From NCBI RefSeq assembly GCF_007273535.1, contig NZ_RIBP01000001.1:1054001-1118000 (forward strand): DNA of 64,000 nt, given 5' to 3'. Shown here one piece after another: positions 26,399 through 33,413 of this stretch; positions within the stretch are counted from its first letter, which is position 1, and each line of letters starts with the position of its first letter. The position numbers and the translations under genes were made by a program. Source of the DNA: Niallia circulans (lineage in GTDB: Bacteria > Bacillota > Bacilli > Bacillales > Cytobacillaceae). The notes beneath the pieces were generated by a model. That model was given only the letters and a program-made list of their open reading frames with translations. It was not told the origin of the DNA and did not search any database.

Positions 26399-26472
26399 CG
26401 CGCCTTAGAGGATTCGAACCTCTGACCGTACGCTTAGAAGGCGTATGCTCTATCCTGCTGAGCTAAAGGCGC
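26399..26472 (-). tRNA. tRNA-Arg (TCT)
   Basis: Acceptor GCGCCTT / AAGGCGC, T-loop GGTTCGAATCC, anticodon loop CTTCTAA. CCA is not encoded. Confidence 0.95.
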
Positions 26473-26509
26473 ATGATTTTTTTAAAATTATGTATTACTT
26501 AAGTAATTA

Positions 26510-26584
26510 TGGCTCCGCAGGTAGGATTCGAACCTACGACCGCTCGGTTAACAGCCGAGTGCTCTACCACTGAGCTACTGCGGA
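26510..26584 (-). tRNA. tRNA-Asn (GTT)
   Basis: Acceptor TCCGCAG / CTGCGGA, anticodon loop CTGTTAA, encoded CCA. Confidence 0.95.
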
Positions 26585-26593
26585 ACAATAATA

Positions 26594-26670
<77 letters not shown>

Positions 26671-26679
26671 ATATTATTT

Positions 26680-26753
26680 TGGAGCGGGTGATGAGAATCG
26701 AACTCACGACATCAGCTTGGAAGGCTGAGGTTTTACCATTAAACTACACCCGC
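26680..26753 (-). tRNA. tRNA-Gly (TCC)
   Basis: Acceptor GCGGGTG / CACCCGC, anticodon loop CTTCCAA, encoded CCA. Confidence 0.95.
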
Positions 26754-26799
26754 ATTATTTAGAGAGGGATTATGATTATTACCAGTATTCCCTCTATGA

Positions 26800-26871
26800 C
26801 TGGGCTAGCTGGATTCGAACCAACGAGTGACGGAGTCAAAGTCCGTTGCCTTACCGCTTGGCTATAGCCCA
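26800..26871 (-). tRNA. tRNA-Gln (TTG)
   Basis: Acceptor TGGGCTA / TAGCCCA, anticodon loop CTTTGAC, discriminator G. CCA is not encoded. Confidence 0.95.
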
Positions 26872-26882
26872 ATGAAAAAATA

Positions 26883-26959
26883 TGGGGCGACTGATGGGAA
26901 TCGAACCCACGAATGTCGGAGCCACAATCCGATGCGTTAACCACTTCGCCACAACCGCC
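26883..26959 (-). tRNA. tRNA-His (GTG)
   Basis: Extra 5' G (G-1) pairing with discriminator C, anticodon loop TTGTGGC, encoded CCA. Confidence 0.95.
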
Positions 26960-26976
26960 AAGGTTATAAATTATAA

Positions 26977-27060
26977 TGGTGGAGGGGGACGGATTCGAAC
27001 CGCCGAACCCGAAGGAGCGGATTTACAGTCCGCCGCGTTTAGCCACTTCGCTACCCCTCC
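26977..27060 (-). tRNA. tRNA-Tyr (GTA)
   Basis: Acceptor GGAGGGG / CCCCTCC, long variable arm, anticodon loop CTGTAAA, encoded CCA. Confidence 0.95.
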
Positions 27061-27100
27061 GACATAAAATGAAACATGCTGCTATTTTTTTTGTGAAAAA

Positions 27101-27177
27101 TGGCGGTCCGGACGGGACTCGAACCCGCGACCTCCTGCGTGACAGGCAGGCATTCTAACCAGCTGAACTACCGGACC
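27101..27177 (-). tRNA. tRNA-Asp (GTC)
   Basis: Acceptor GGTCCGG / CCGGACC, anticodon loop CTGTCAC, encoded CCA. Confidence 0.95.
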
Positions 27178-27180
27178 AGA

Positions 27181-27254
<74 letters not shown>

Positions 27255-27279
27255 ATAATAATATTCATATTGAGTTATA

Positions 27280-27372
27280 TGGAGGAGGAAAGGGGATTCG
27301 AACCCCTGCGCGGTTTGACCCGCCTGTCGGTTTTCAAGACCGATCCCTTCAGCCGGACTTGGGTATTCCTCC
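27280..27372 (-). tRNA. tRNA-Ser (TGA)
   Basis: Class II tRNA with long variable arm, acceptor GGAGGAA / TTCCTCC, anticodon loop CTTGAAA, encoded CCA. The discriminator reads T, whereas G is usual for bacterial serine tRNAs. Confidence 0.93.
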
Positions 27373-27388
27373 TCGAAACGCATTCCTA

Positions 27389-27465
27389 TGGTGGACCTTG
27401 TAGGACTCGAACCTACGACCGGACGGTTATGAGCCGTCTGCTCTAACCAACTGAGCTAAAGGTCC
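27389..27465 (-). tRNA. tRNA-Ile2 (CAT, lysidine-type)
   Basis: Acceptor GGACCTT / AAGGTCC, anticodon loop CTCATAA. Body resembles the TilS-modified isoleucine tRNA and its place between Met and Ser matches the Bacillus cluster order. Confidence 0.85.
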
Positions 27466-27484
27466 AGACATGTTTAAAATAATA

Positions 27485-27561
27485 TGGTAGCGGCAGAGGG
27501 GATCGAACCCCCGACCTCACGGGTATGAACCGTACGCTCTAGCCAGCTGAGCTACGCCGCC
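27485..27561 (-). tRNA. tRNA-Met (CAT), elongator
   Basis: Acceptor GGCGGCG / TGCCGC pairing, anticodon loop TTCATAC, encoded CCA; elongator-type D-arm. Confidence 0.9.
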
Positions 27562-27590
27562 ATTATTTTAATATAGTTAATTGAATTAAT

Positions 27591-27666
27591 TGGTGGAGCC
27601 TAGCGGGATCGAACCGCTGACCTCCTGCGTGCAAGGCAGGCGCTCTCCCAGCTGAGCTAAGGCCCC
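27591..27666 (-). tRNA. tRNA-Ala (TGC)
   Basis: Acceptor GGGGCCT / AGGCTCC with the G-T wobble pair, anticodon loop CTTGCAC, encoded CCA. Confidence 0.95.
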
Positions 27667-27685
27667 AATTGTTTAAAGGGATTAA

Positions 27686-27762
27686 TGGTCGGGAAGACAG
27701 GATTCGAACCTGCGACCCCTTGGTCCCAAACCAAGTGCTCTACCAAGCTGAGCTACTTCCCG
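27686..27762 (-). tRNA. tRNA-Pro (TGG)
   Basis: Acceptor CGGGAAG / CTTCCCG, anticodon loop TTTGGGA, encoded CCA. Confidence 0.95.
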
Positions 27763-27768
27763 TTCATA

Positions 27769-27845
<77 letters not shown>

Positions 27846-27868
27846 ATTTTTATCTTTAGTAGTAATTC

Positions 27869-27943
27869 TGGAGCGGAAGACGGGGTTCGAACCCGCGACC
27901 CCCACCTTGGCAAGGTGATGTTCTACCACTGAACTACTTCCGC
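27869..27943 (-). tRNA. tRNA-Gly (GCC)
   Basis: Acceptor GCGGAAG / CTTCCGC, anticodon loop TTGCCAA, encoded CCA. Confidence 0.95.
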
Positions 27944-27958
27944 GTATTAAATTTTAAA

Positions 27959-28043
27959 TGGTGCGGGTGAAGGGAGTCGAACCCCCACGCCTTGCGGCGC
28001 TAGATCCTAAGTCTAGTGCGTCTGCCAATTCCGCCACACCCGC
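27959..28043 (-). tRNA. tRNA-Leu (TAG)
   Basis: Class II tRNA, acceptor GCGGGTG / CACCCGC, anticodon loop CTTAGGA, long variable arm, encoded CCA. Confidence 0.95.
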
Positions 28044-28047
28044 ATTA

Positions 28048-28123
28048 TGGTGAGTCATGCAGGATTCGAACCTGCGACCCTCTGATTAAAAGTCAGATGC
28101 TCTACCAACTGAGCTAATGACTC
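28048..28123 (-). tRNA. tRNA-Lys (TTT)
   Basis: Acceptor GAGTCAT / ATGACTC, anticodon loop CTTTTAA, encoded CCA. Confidence 0.95.
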
Positions 28124-28137
28124 ATCTTTTAGAAAGA

Positions 28138-28213
<76 letters not shown>

Positions 28214-28218
28214 ATATA

Positions 28219-28294
28219 TGGTGGAGGATGACGGGATCGAACCGCCGACCCTCTGCTTGTAAGGCAGATGCTCTCCCAGCTGAGCTAATCCTCC
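28219..28294 (-). tRNA. tRNA-Val (TAC)
   Basis: Acceptor GGAGGAT / ATCCTCC, anticodon loop CTTACAA, encoded CCA. Confidence 0.95.
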
Positions 28295-28301
28295 GATATA
28301 T

Positions 28302-28376
28302 TGGTGACCCATACGGGATTCGAACCCGTGTTACCGCCGTGAAAGGGCGGTGTCTTAACCGCTTGACCAATGGGCC
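28302..28376 (-). tRNA. tRNA-Glu (TTC)
   Basis: Acceptor GGCCCAT / ATGGGTC, anticodon loop CTTTCAC, encoded CCA. First tRNA of the cluster. Confidence 0.95.
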
Positions 28377-28441
28377 TTTACTTTAATTTTCCCTTTGCTG
28401 ATTCAGCGTTTGTTTCGTTTGTTGTATCAGCGACAAGTAGT

Positions 28442-28471
28442 ATTATATAACCCTTTAGGACTTAACGTCAA
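28442..28471 (-). promoter_or_regulatory. Promoter of the tRNA cluster
   Basis: TTGACG (28471-28466), 18-base spacer, TATAAT (28447-28442) on the minus strand, about 65 bases upstream of tRNA-Glu. No rRNA gene lies between, so the cluster is transcribed independently. Confidence 0.75.
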
Positions 28472-28657
28472 CACTTTTTCGAAAGTTTTTTTAAAAAAAC
28501 AGACGTTTTTTTCGCAAACCTTGTCCCATCAAGGTTTGTAGGGTGTTTTTTTGATAGATTTTTAATTTTACACTATAAAATCCAATGATAAAAGCACTCT
28601 TTTGACAAGAGAAAATTTAGACATTGCAAAAAGACGCATGCTACTTTACGCCCTCCC

Positions 28658-29335
28658 TTAAATATGTATTTTTATAATATTGTATTGTTCGATAAGACCT
28701 GCACTTTCTTTATGATAAGAATCAATAATCAATATTCGGTCTTCATCATTTTCCTCTTTATCTATATTCGAATTAAATGGATAAAATTGTTCACGGGCTC
28801 TGCCAGCAACTCGTTTCAACCCATCATTGCCTTCTTTTTTCCAAACAATTACTTCATCTTTATCAAATCCTATAGGGACCAAATAGGCTTTTCTGAAGAT
28901 TCCGCTATATGTTCAAATAAGTTATCAAGACCTTCACTTAAAAGAAGCTCGGTCATTTTCTTAGTGAATTTACCTGCCGCACTTTTATATTCCTGAATTT
29001 CTCTTTCCTGCTCTAAAATTGTTTTAGGATCTTCAAACAATCCCTACTTCTTTATTGTATCTTTTATAAACGCTGCTGCTCTAAAGCCAGCTTTTAATAA
29101 CTGACGGTTGCATCATAATTGTTAAAGGTGGATGAACTTTCCAAGCAACATACTCTTATCTAAAGTGTATTCATCTATCCAGTTGGCTTTGGATTTTTTA
29201 TAATCTTTACTCGCTCTCGTATATTTAACTTCATGCCCTTTAAATTTTATGGCTACAAATTCTATCTGCCGTAATAGGTGGACAGTATTCAGAGGTATTT
29301 GCAGAATTAGCAAATGGCAAAAATATATGTAATTG
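28658..29335 (-). pseudogene. Decayed gene of unknown family
   Basis: Minus-strand coding-like segments follow one another but in different frames: PFANSANTSEYCPPITADRI, then FKGHEVKYTRASKDYKKS, then LLKAGFRAAAFIKDTIKK-stop, then EDPKTILEQEREIQEYKSAA and LLLSEGLDNLFEHIAESSE, and finally IGFDKDEVIVWKKEGNDGLK to the end near 28658. Each junction needs a frameshift or a stop codon to be read through, so this is a broken gene rather than several small ones. I do not recognise the family; the charged, soluble character suggests an intracellular protein. Confidence 0.5.
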
Positions 29336-29410
29336 AAAATAAGGTAGTTCCTAGATTTGGATGAAGAGGCGCCCTGATTTCAGGTATTAAATTTTCCAAC
29401 TTAAAAAAAG

Positions 29411-29545
29411 GATAGTGATTGGAGCAAAAGGGATGAGACTCCTACGGGATTAGCGAGACAGGTAACACCGTGCAGGTGTTAACGGAGATGCAGCTCGCCC
29501 CGTGGAAAGTGAACCCCTGTAATACCTGAATATGAGTTTGTAAAC
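29411..29545. repeat. Bacillaceae-type intergenic repeat element
   Basis: The block GATTGGAGCAAAAGGGATGA, GACTCCTACGGGATTAGCGA, GACAGGTAACACCGTGCAGG, then GCAGCTCGCCCCGTGGAAAG, has the layout of a GC-richer non-coding repeat that I recall from many Bacillaceae genomes (GAGACTCCTGCGGGA-AGCGAG-ACAGGTGAGACCCCGCAG-CCGCCCCGCGGAAAGCG). It has no open reading frame, stands out from the AT-rich surroundings and sits between a decayed gene and hmp. Only one copy is seen in this window. Confidence 0.6.
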
Positions 29546-29548
29546 GAT

Positions 29549-29580
29549 CAGAAGCGGGCGATTGCCCGCCCGCTTCTTTT
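29549..29580. terminator. Terminator-like hairpin next to hmp
   Basis: GAAGCGGGC / GCCCGCTTC stem just after the hmp stop on the minus strand; the T-run lies on the plus-strand side, so the direction is uncertain. Confidence 0.5.
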
Positions 29581-29588
29581 CATACCTT

Positions 29589-30785
29589 CTATTCCAAACT
29601 GCCTGCCGGGCCAAAAAATTCAAAATGAATATTGTCACCTGGTACTTCTAATTCTTTCAAATGAGAGTTTATCATTTTCATAAATGCAGTTGGTCCGCAG
29701 AAATAGAAATCTGCATCCTTGCTTGCAACTATAGACTGCAGCCATTCTAAATCCATAAACCCTTCCTTATCAAATGCCTTTTCTTCTATATCTTGTTGCG
29801 TTGGTTCGGAGTATGCCACATAACTTCTTATATTTGCGTGCTTTTCAGCTAACGCTTGCAGTTCCACCTTCAATCCATGCACAGAGCTGTTTAAAGCACC
29901 ATGAATAAACAATACTTCTCTCTCTGGCTGTTCCTTAACAATTGTGTTGAGCATGCTGATCATTGGGGTAATACCAACACCCCCGCTAATCAAAACAACT
30001 GGCGTTTCTTTTTGATTAAGAACAAATTCTCCAGCAGGTGCACTTATTTCTAAAATTGAACCTGTTTGCACATCTTGGTGCAAATAATTAGAAACTACCC
30101 CATGTTCTTCTCTTTTAACGCTTATTCGATAGTATGATTTGCCTGCAGCATCAGATAAGCTGTAATGGCGTATATGAGAATACTCTTCTCCCTCTGGGTG
30201 AACTCTGACTGTCAAATATTGTCCTGGTAAGAATGAAGCAATTGCCTTTCCATCTTCCGGCTCTAAATAGAAGGAAGTTATACTGTCGCTTTCTGCCACT
30301 TTTTTTGAAACGACAAAGTTTCTGAAGCCTTCCCATCCGCCAGTCTGCTCTTTTGCTTCTTGGTACATATCCTGTTCGATTCCGATAAATGCATCTGCAA
30401 TGACGCCATAAGCTTCAGCCCATGCACCGATAATTTCATCCGTTGCCGCATCCCCTAATACTTCCTTAATTGACTTAAGTAATGTTTCACCAACAATTGG
30501 ATAGTGCTCTGGCAATACACCTAATGCACGATGTTTTTGAGCAATTTGTTTAACAACTGGAATAATCGCACCTAATTTATCAATATGAAGAGCTGCTGCA
30601 TAAACAGTATTAGCTAGAGCTGTTTGCTGCTTCCCTTCTCTTTGGTTAGCATGATTGAAAATATTCAATAACTCCGGATGATTAGTAAAAAGTGTTTTGT
30701 AAAAGTGAGTTGTTATCGCTGTTCCATGTACTTCTAGTACAGGTACAGTACTCTTAATAATTTCGATTGTTTTTTCATTTAACAT
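29589..30785 (-). CDS. hmp: Flavohemoprotein (nitric oxide dioxygenase)
   Basis: 398 residues from ATG 30785. Residues 1-140 are the globin domain (LNEKTIEIIKSTVPVLEVHG, with HFYKTLF and the proximal His in IAQKHRALGV), 150-255 the FAD domain (PGQYLTVRV, RHYSLSDA), 260-398 the NAD domain (GGVGITPMISMLN, FYFCGPTAFMK). It detoxifies nitric oxide to nitrate with O2 and NAD(P)H. A GGGGG site precedes the chosen start; the upstream in-frame ATG overlaps it. It is divergent from nsrR with two palindromic operators between them. Confidence 0.96.
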   Translation of the reverse strand: MLNEKTIEIIKSTVPVLEVHGTAITTHFYKTLFTNHPELLNIFNHANQREGKQQTALANTVYAAALHIDKLGAIIPVVKQIAQKHRALGVLPEHYPIVGETLLKSIKEVLGDAATDEIIGAWAEAYGVIADAFIGIEQDMYQEAKEQTGGWEGFRNFVVSKKVAESDSITSFYLEPEDGKAIASFLPGQYLTVRVHPEGEEYSHIRHYSLSDAAGKSYYRISVKREEHGVVSNYLHQDVQTGSILEISAPAGEFVLNQKETPVVLISGGVGITPMISMLNTIVKEQPEREVLFIHGALNSSVHGLKVELQALAEKHANIRSYVAYSEPTQQDIEEKAFDKEGFMDLEWLQSIVASKDADFYFCGPTAFMKMINSHLKELEVPGDNIHFEFFGPAGSLE

Positions 30786-30805
30786 GATTACGTCCCCCAT
30801 AATTT

Positions 30806-30830
30806 AAACATGTATTTGTTTTACATGTTT
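30806..30830. promoter_or_regulatory. Palindrome in the hmp leader
   Basis: AAACATGTA-TTTGTTT-TACATGTTT, a perfect 9-base inverted repeat with 7-base spacer covering the expected hmp transcription start (the -10 TATAAT lies at 30838-30833 on the minus strand). Confidence 0.55.
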
Positions 30831-30853
30831 CTATTATACTTAACTTATTAACA

Positions 30854-30878
30854 AAAGATATATATTAAATACATCTTT
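30854..30878. promoter_or_regulatory. NsrR operator
   Basis: AAAGATATATATTAAATACATCTTT: 10 of 12 positions pair, and it matches the NsrR site pattern AAGATGYATTTNAAATRCATCTT. It overlaps the -35 region of hmp, so NsrR would repress until nitric oxide damages its cluster. Confidence 0.8.
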
Positions 30879-30894
30879 CATAAATTTGTCACAA

Positions 30895-30923
30895 TTACAT
30901 CTAAAACAGTTAGGTGCTATAAT
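30895..30923 (+). promoter_or_regulatory. Promoter of nsrR
   Basis: TTACAT (30895-30900), 17-base spacer, TATAAT (30918-30923). Confidence 0.6.
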
Positions 30924-30950
30924 AAAGATAGCTTCAATGGAGGTTTTCTA

Positions 30951-31400
30951 ATGAGATTAACAAATTATACGGATTATTCTTTACGCGTATTAGTATATTT
31001 AGGATTAAAAAAGACCGGTCAATTAAGTACTATTAAAGAAATTGCCGATACATATAATATTTCTAAAAACCACTTGATGAAAATAATTCATCACCTTGGA
31101 AAGCTTGGTTATATAGAAACAATCAGAGGACGTAATGGCGGTATAAAGCTCGCTATGAACCCCACTGAAATCAATATCGGAAAAGTAGTTTTAGCAACAG
31201 AAGAGGATTTTCATATTGTCAACTGTTTTAGTGAAGGCAAGAATTATTGCATACTTACCCCATCCTGCAAGCTTAAGCACGCATTAAATGAAGCACTGAT
31301 GGCATTTTTGTCTGTTTTAAACAGCTATACTTTAGCTGATTTCCTTCATAATAATGATGAACTGAAAGCATTAATCGGCGATCCTTTTTCTGATAAATAA
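30951..31400 (+). CDS. nsrR: Nitric-oxide-sensing repressor NsrR (Rrf2 family)
   Basis: 149 residues. N-terminal winged helix (MRLTNYTDYSLRVLVYLGL, ISKNHLMKIIHHLGKLGY, RGRNGGIKLA) and the three cysteines that ligate the iron-sulfur cluster in NCFSEGKNYCILTPSC (about residues 92-106). NsrR represses hmp and other nitrosative-stress genes; the divergent hmp and the site at 30854-30878 fit this. An ATGGAGG site lies before the ATG, and a strong terminator follows. Confidence 0.95.
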   Translation: MRLTNYTDYSLRVLVYLGLKKTGQLSTIKEIADTYNISKNHLMKIIHHLGKLGYIETIRGRNGGIKLAMNPTEINIGKVVLATEEDFHIVNCFSEGKNYCILTPSCKLKHALNEALMAFLSVLNSYTLADFLHNNDELKALIGDPFSDK

Positions 31401-31449
31401 AAATGACCAAAACCTCAAACATTTATTCGTTTGAGGTTTTGGTCATTTC
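31401..31449. terminator. Terminator of nsrR
   Basis: Perfect 20 bp stem AAATGACCAAAACCTCAAAC with its complement, starting directly after the stop codon; A/T tails on both sides. Confidence 0.88.
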
Positions 31450-31482
31450 TAACTATTTAAATAATGCATTAACGTAATGATA

Positions 31483-31644
31483 TTACCATTTTTGCTTATC
31501 ATCCTGAACAGCATGCCTTTCAGCAAGCTCATTCTTTAATTCTTCTATCCGTCCTATTCTTTTACCAGTTAGATGCGATAATAATTGCAGGAAATAATGC
31601 ATTAATTTACTACTGTCACCATTGTTCATTATTATTTTTTCCAA
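31483..31644 (-). CDS. Small hypothetical protein (53 aa)
   Basis: TTG start (31644) with GAGGTG 6 bases upstream; 53 codons starting LEKIIMNNGDSSKLMHYFL and ending RHAVQDDKQKW. An in-frame ATG at codon 6 is an alternative start. The helical, amphipathic, charged product has no signal or membrane segment and no family I know. It stands between nsrR and a CBO0543-like gene; the ribosome binding site is the main support. Confidence 0.5.
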   Translation of the reverse strand: MEKIIMNNGDSSKLMHYFLQLLSHLTGKRIGRIEELKNELAERHAVQDDKQKW

Positions 31645-31692
31645 TATCAACACCTCATTTGTTTTTACTAATTATACCATTTCTATTAGGCA

Positions 31693-32199
31693 TCATCCTA
31701 AAATTTTAAAAGGGATATTAAACAAATGAATGAGTAAAGTGATAATAATAATGGATAAAAGATAGGCTCTTCCCGGTTTTTGCTGGTGCAACGCAATAAC
31801 AGAAAACATGGCAAGGTCAAATATAAAGGAATACTCAAATTTCCAGCCGTTTTGATAGGATATTCTCCCAGTAATATAAAGGATCAACTCAACTATTATG
31901 TATACAACTGACCATATTACTATATATGGAATCCTTTTAGACCAACTAGAAGGAAAATGTGAAAGAAACAAAAAAACACTGATGGGCATTGTTATAAGTG
32001 CATAAATAATGACAACCATGTCATGACCATAAAAGAAATCAGGATGAAACTTCCACAATGTATCCTCCTTAACAATATACTCGTAAAGTAGGCCACCAGT
32101 TGAAATAAAAAACATGCTGGCATGATATTTCCGCCAGTTTTTCCAATCTCCCCACTTAAGAGAGGCTAAAATAGTAAGAAGTGTGATGGCAACGTGCAT
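31693..32199 (-). CDS. CBO0543-family membrane protein
   Basis: 168 residues from ATG 32199, preceded by GAAAGG; the frame opens 15 codons earlier at a GTG without a site. About five membrane helices, with conserved-looking stretches WGDWKNWRKYHASMFF, DTLWKFHPDFFYGHDMVVI and YQNGWKFEYSFIFD typical of the CBO0543 family, which is common in spore-formers and functionally uncharacterised. A single-gene unit. A second, more divergent member lies at 14836-15321. Confidence 0.72.
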   Translation of the reverse strand: MHVAITLLTILASLKWGDWKNWRKYHASMFFISTGGLLYEYIVKEDTLWKFHPDFFYGHDMVVIIYALITMPISVFLFLSHFPSSWSKRIPYIVIWSVVYIIVELILYITGRISYQNGWKFEYSFIFDLAMFSVIALHQQKPGRAYLLSIIIITLLIHLFNIPFKILG

Positions 32200-32310
32200 C
32201 AAACACAGCCCTTTCAGATAATAATATAGGAAGAGAATCATCACTAAAATGAATGATTAAGAAGAGAGAACCTTTTTATATATACTTTCCATTTATGGGA
32301 AAGTTCATGT

Positions 32311-32350
32311 AAAAAAAAAAAAACAGTGTAAATTATGTCTTAACACTGTT
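32311..32350 (-). terminator. Orphan intrinsic-terminator-like hairpin upstream of the YitT-family gene
   Basis: On the minus strand AACAGTGTT-aagacataattt-ACACTGTT followed by a run of 12 T. No minus-strand gene lies upstream of it within 1 kb, so it would stop an antisense transcript or, on the plus strand, form part of the leader of the next gene. Confidence 0.5.
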
Positions 32351-32427
32351 CATTGTGAAAACAATTGCTAGTTATGGTAGTATTAAAAGTGGTTTTAAAA
32401 AGAGTATATAGAAACGAGGAAAGAGAA

Positions 32428-33300
32428 ATGAGTGTGATGACAAAAAAAAAGCCCAATAATGTTAGGTTTCTATCGCGTATTTTGTTAGTAATTATTGGCG
32501 GCTTCATAACAGCTTACGGGCTTGAAGCAGTATTAATTCCAAACAATGTATCTGACGGAGGAGTTACGGGGATAAGCATCGTTATCTCCGAAGTAACAAA
32601 TCTTCCACTAGGTATTTTAATTGCAATTTTAAATTTGCCTTTTGTATTTCTTGGCTATAAACAAATCGGTAAAAGTTTTGCAATATTTTCGGTAATCGGT
32701 ATAGCCTCATTAGCTGCAGGTACAGTACTAATGCATCATATTAATACAATTATTCATGGAGATACATTGCTTATTACCGTTGTCGGCGGTATTATAATCG
32801 GTTTTGGTATGGGTCTTGCACTCCGCAATGGTGGAGCACTTGATGGAATCGATATGTTAGCCGTCCTATTATCCCGAAAACTGCCTTTTGGTACGAGTGA
32901 TCTTATATTATTCTTGAATGTATTTGTGTTTGTAATAGTTTCCTTTGTATTTGGTCTCCAAGGAGCAATCCTCTCTGGTATCGCCTACTTTATCGCCTCA
33001 AAGGTTATCCATATCGTCGAAGAAGGTTTAAGTGGATCGAAAACCTTTAAAATCATCACAAGTGAACCAGAATTGATGGTAGAGACAATCCGTGACAGAC
33101 TTGGCAGAAGTGCTACATACAGCCTTGTGCAAGGAGCATATTCTAGCGAACAATTTAAAGAAATAACATGTGTCATTAACAGGCTGGAAGAAAGCAAAAT
33201 GAAAGAAATCATCTATGAAATTGATAAAGGCGCCTTTGTTACAGTTTACGATGTAGCAGAAGTTAAGGGCGGTAATTTCAAAAAGAAAGATATCCATTAA
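32428..33300 (+). CDS. YitT family membrane protein (DUF161/DUF2179)
   Basis: 290 residues from ATG 32428, which follows GAGGAAAGAGAA; the open frame begins earlier without a site. Five to six N-terminal helices with the family signature GGFITAYGLEAVLIPNNVSDGGVTGISI, NLPFVFLGYKQIG and GIDMLAVLLSR, then a soluble DUF2179 domain (GSKTFKIITSEPELMVETI, YDVAEVKGGNFKKKDIH). YitT-family proteins are abundant in Bacillus and their substrates are unknown. Followed by a clear terminator. Confidence 0.85.
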   Translation: MSVMTKKKPNNVRFLSRILLVIIGGFITAYGLEAVLIPNNVSDGGVTGISIVISEVTNLPLGILIAILNLPFVFLGYKQIGKSFAIFSVIGIASLAAGTVLMHHINTIIHGDTLLITVVGGIIIGFGMGLALRNGGALDGIDMLAVLLSRKLPFGTSDLILFLNVFVFVIVSFVFGLQGAILSGIAYFIASKVIHIVEEGLSGSKTFKIITSEPELMVETIRDRLGRSATYSLVQGAYSSEQFKEITCVINRLEESKMKEIIYEIDKGAFVTVYDVAEVKGGNFKKKDIH

Positions 33301-33308
33301 TCCTTATT

Positions 33309-33340
33309 GGTGTGCAAAGGGCATTCTTTGCACACCTTTT
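33309..33340 (+). terminator. Terminator of the YitT-family gene
   Basis: GGTGTGCAAAG-ggcatt-CTTTGCACACC followed by TTTT, 8 bases after the stop codon. Confidence 0.88.
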
Positions 33341-33373
33341 ATTATGTATTTCGAACACACATTATTATTATTA

Positions 33374-33407
33374 AAAAAGAACCCCACTCAGAGGAGTGAG
33401 GTTCTTG
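33374..33407 (-). terminator. Terminator of the SH3-L,D-transpeptidase gene
   Basis: AAGAACCTCACTC / GAGTGGGGTTCTT stem with TTTTTT on the minus strand. Confidence 0.88.
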
Positions 33408-33413
33408 CTTTAA

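Noticed and set aside
28377..28657. Possible 5S or 23S rRNA end upstream of the tRNAs
   Set aside because: The 280 bases are AT-rich with a promoter and a CAAACCTTG inverted repeat, and show no rRNA sequence.
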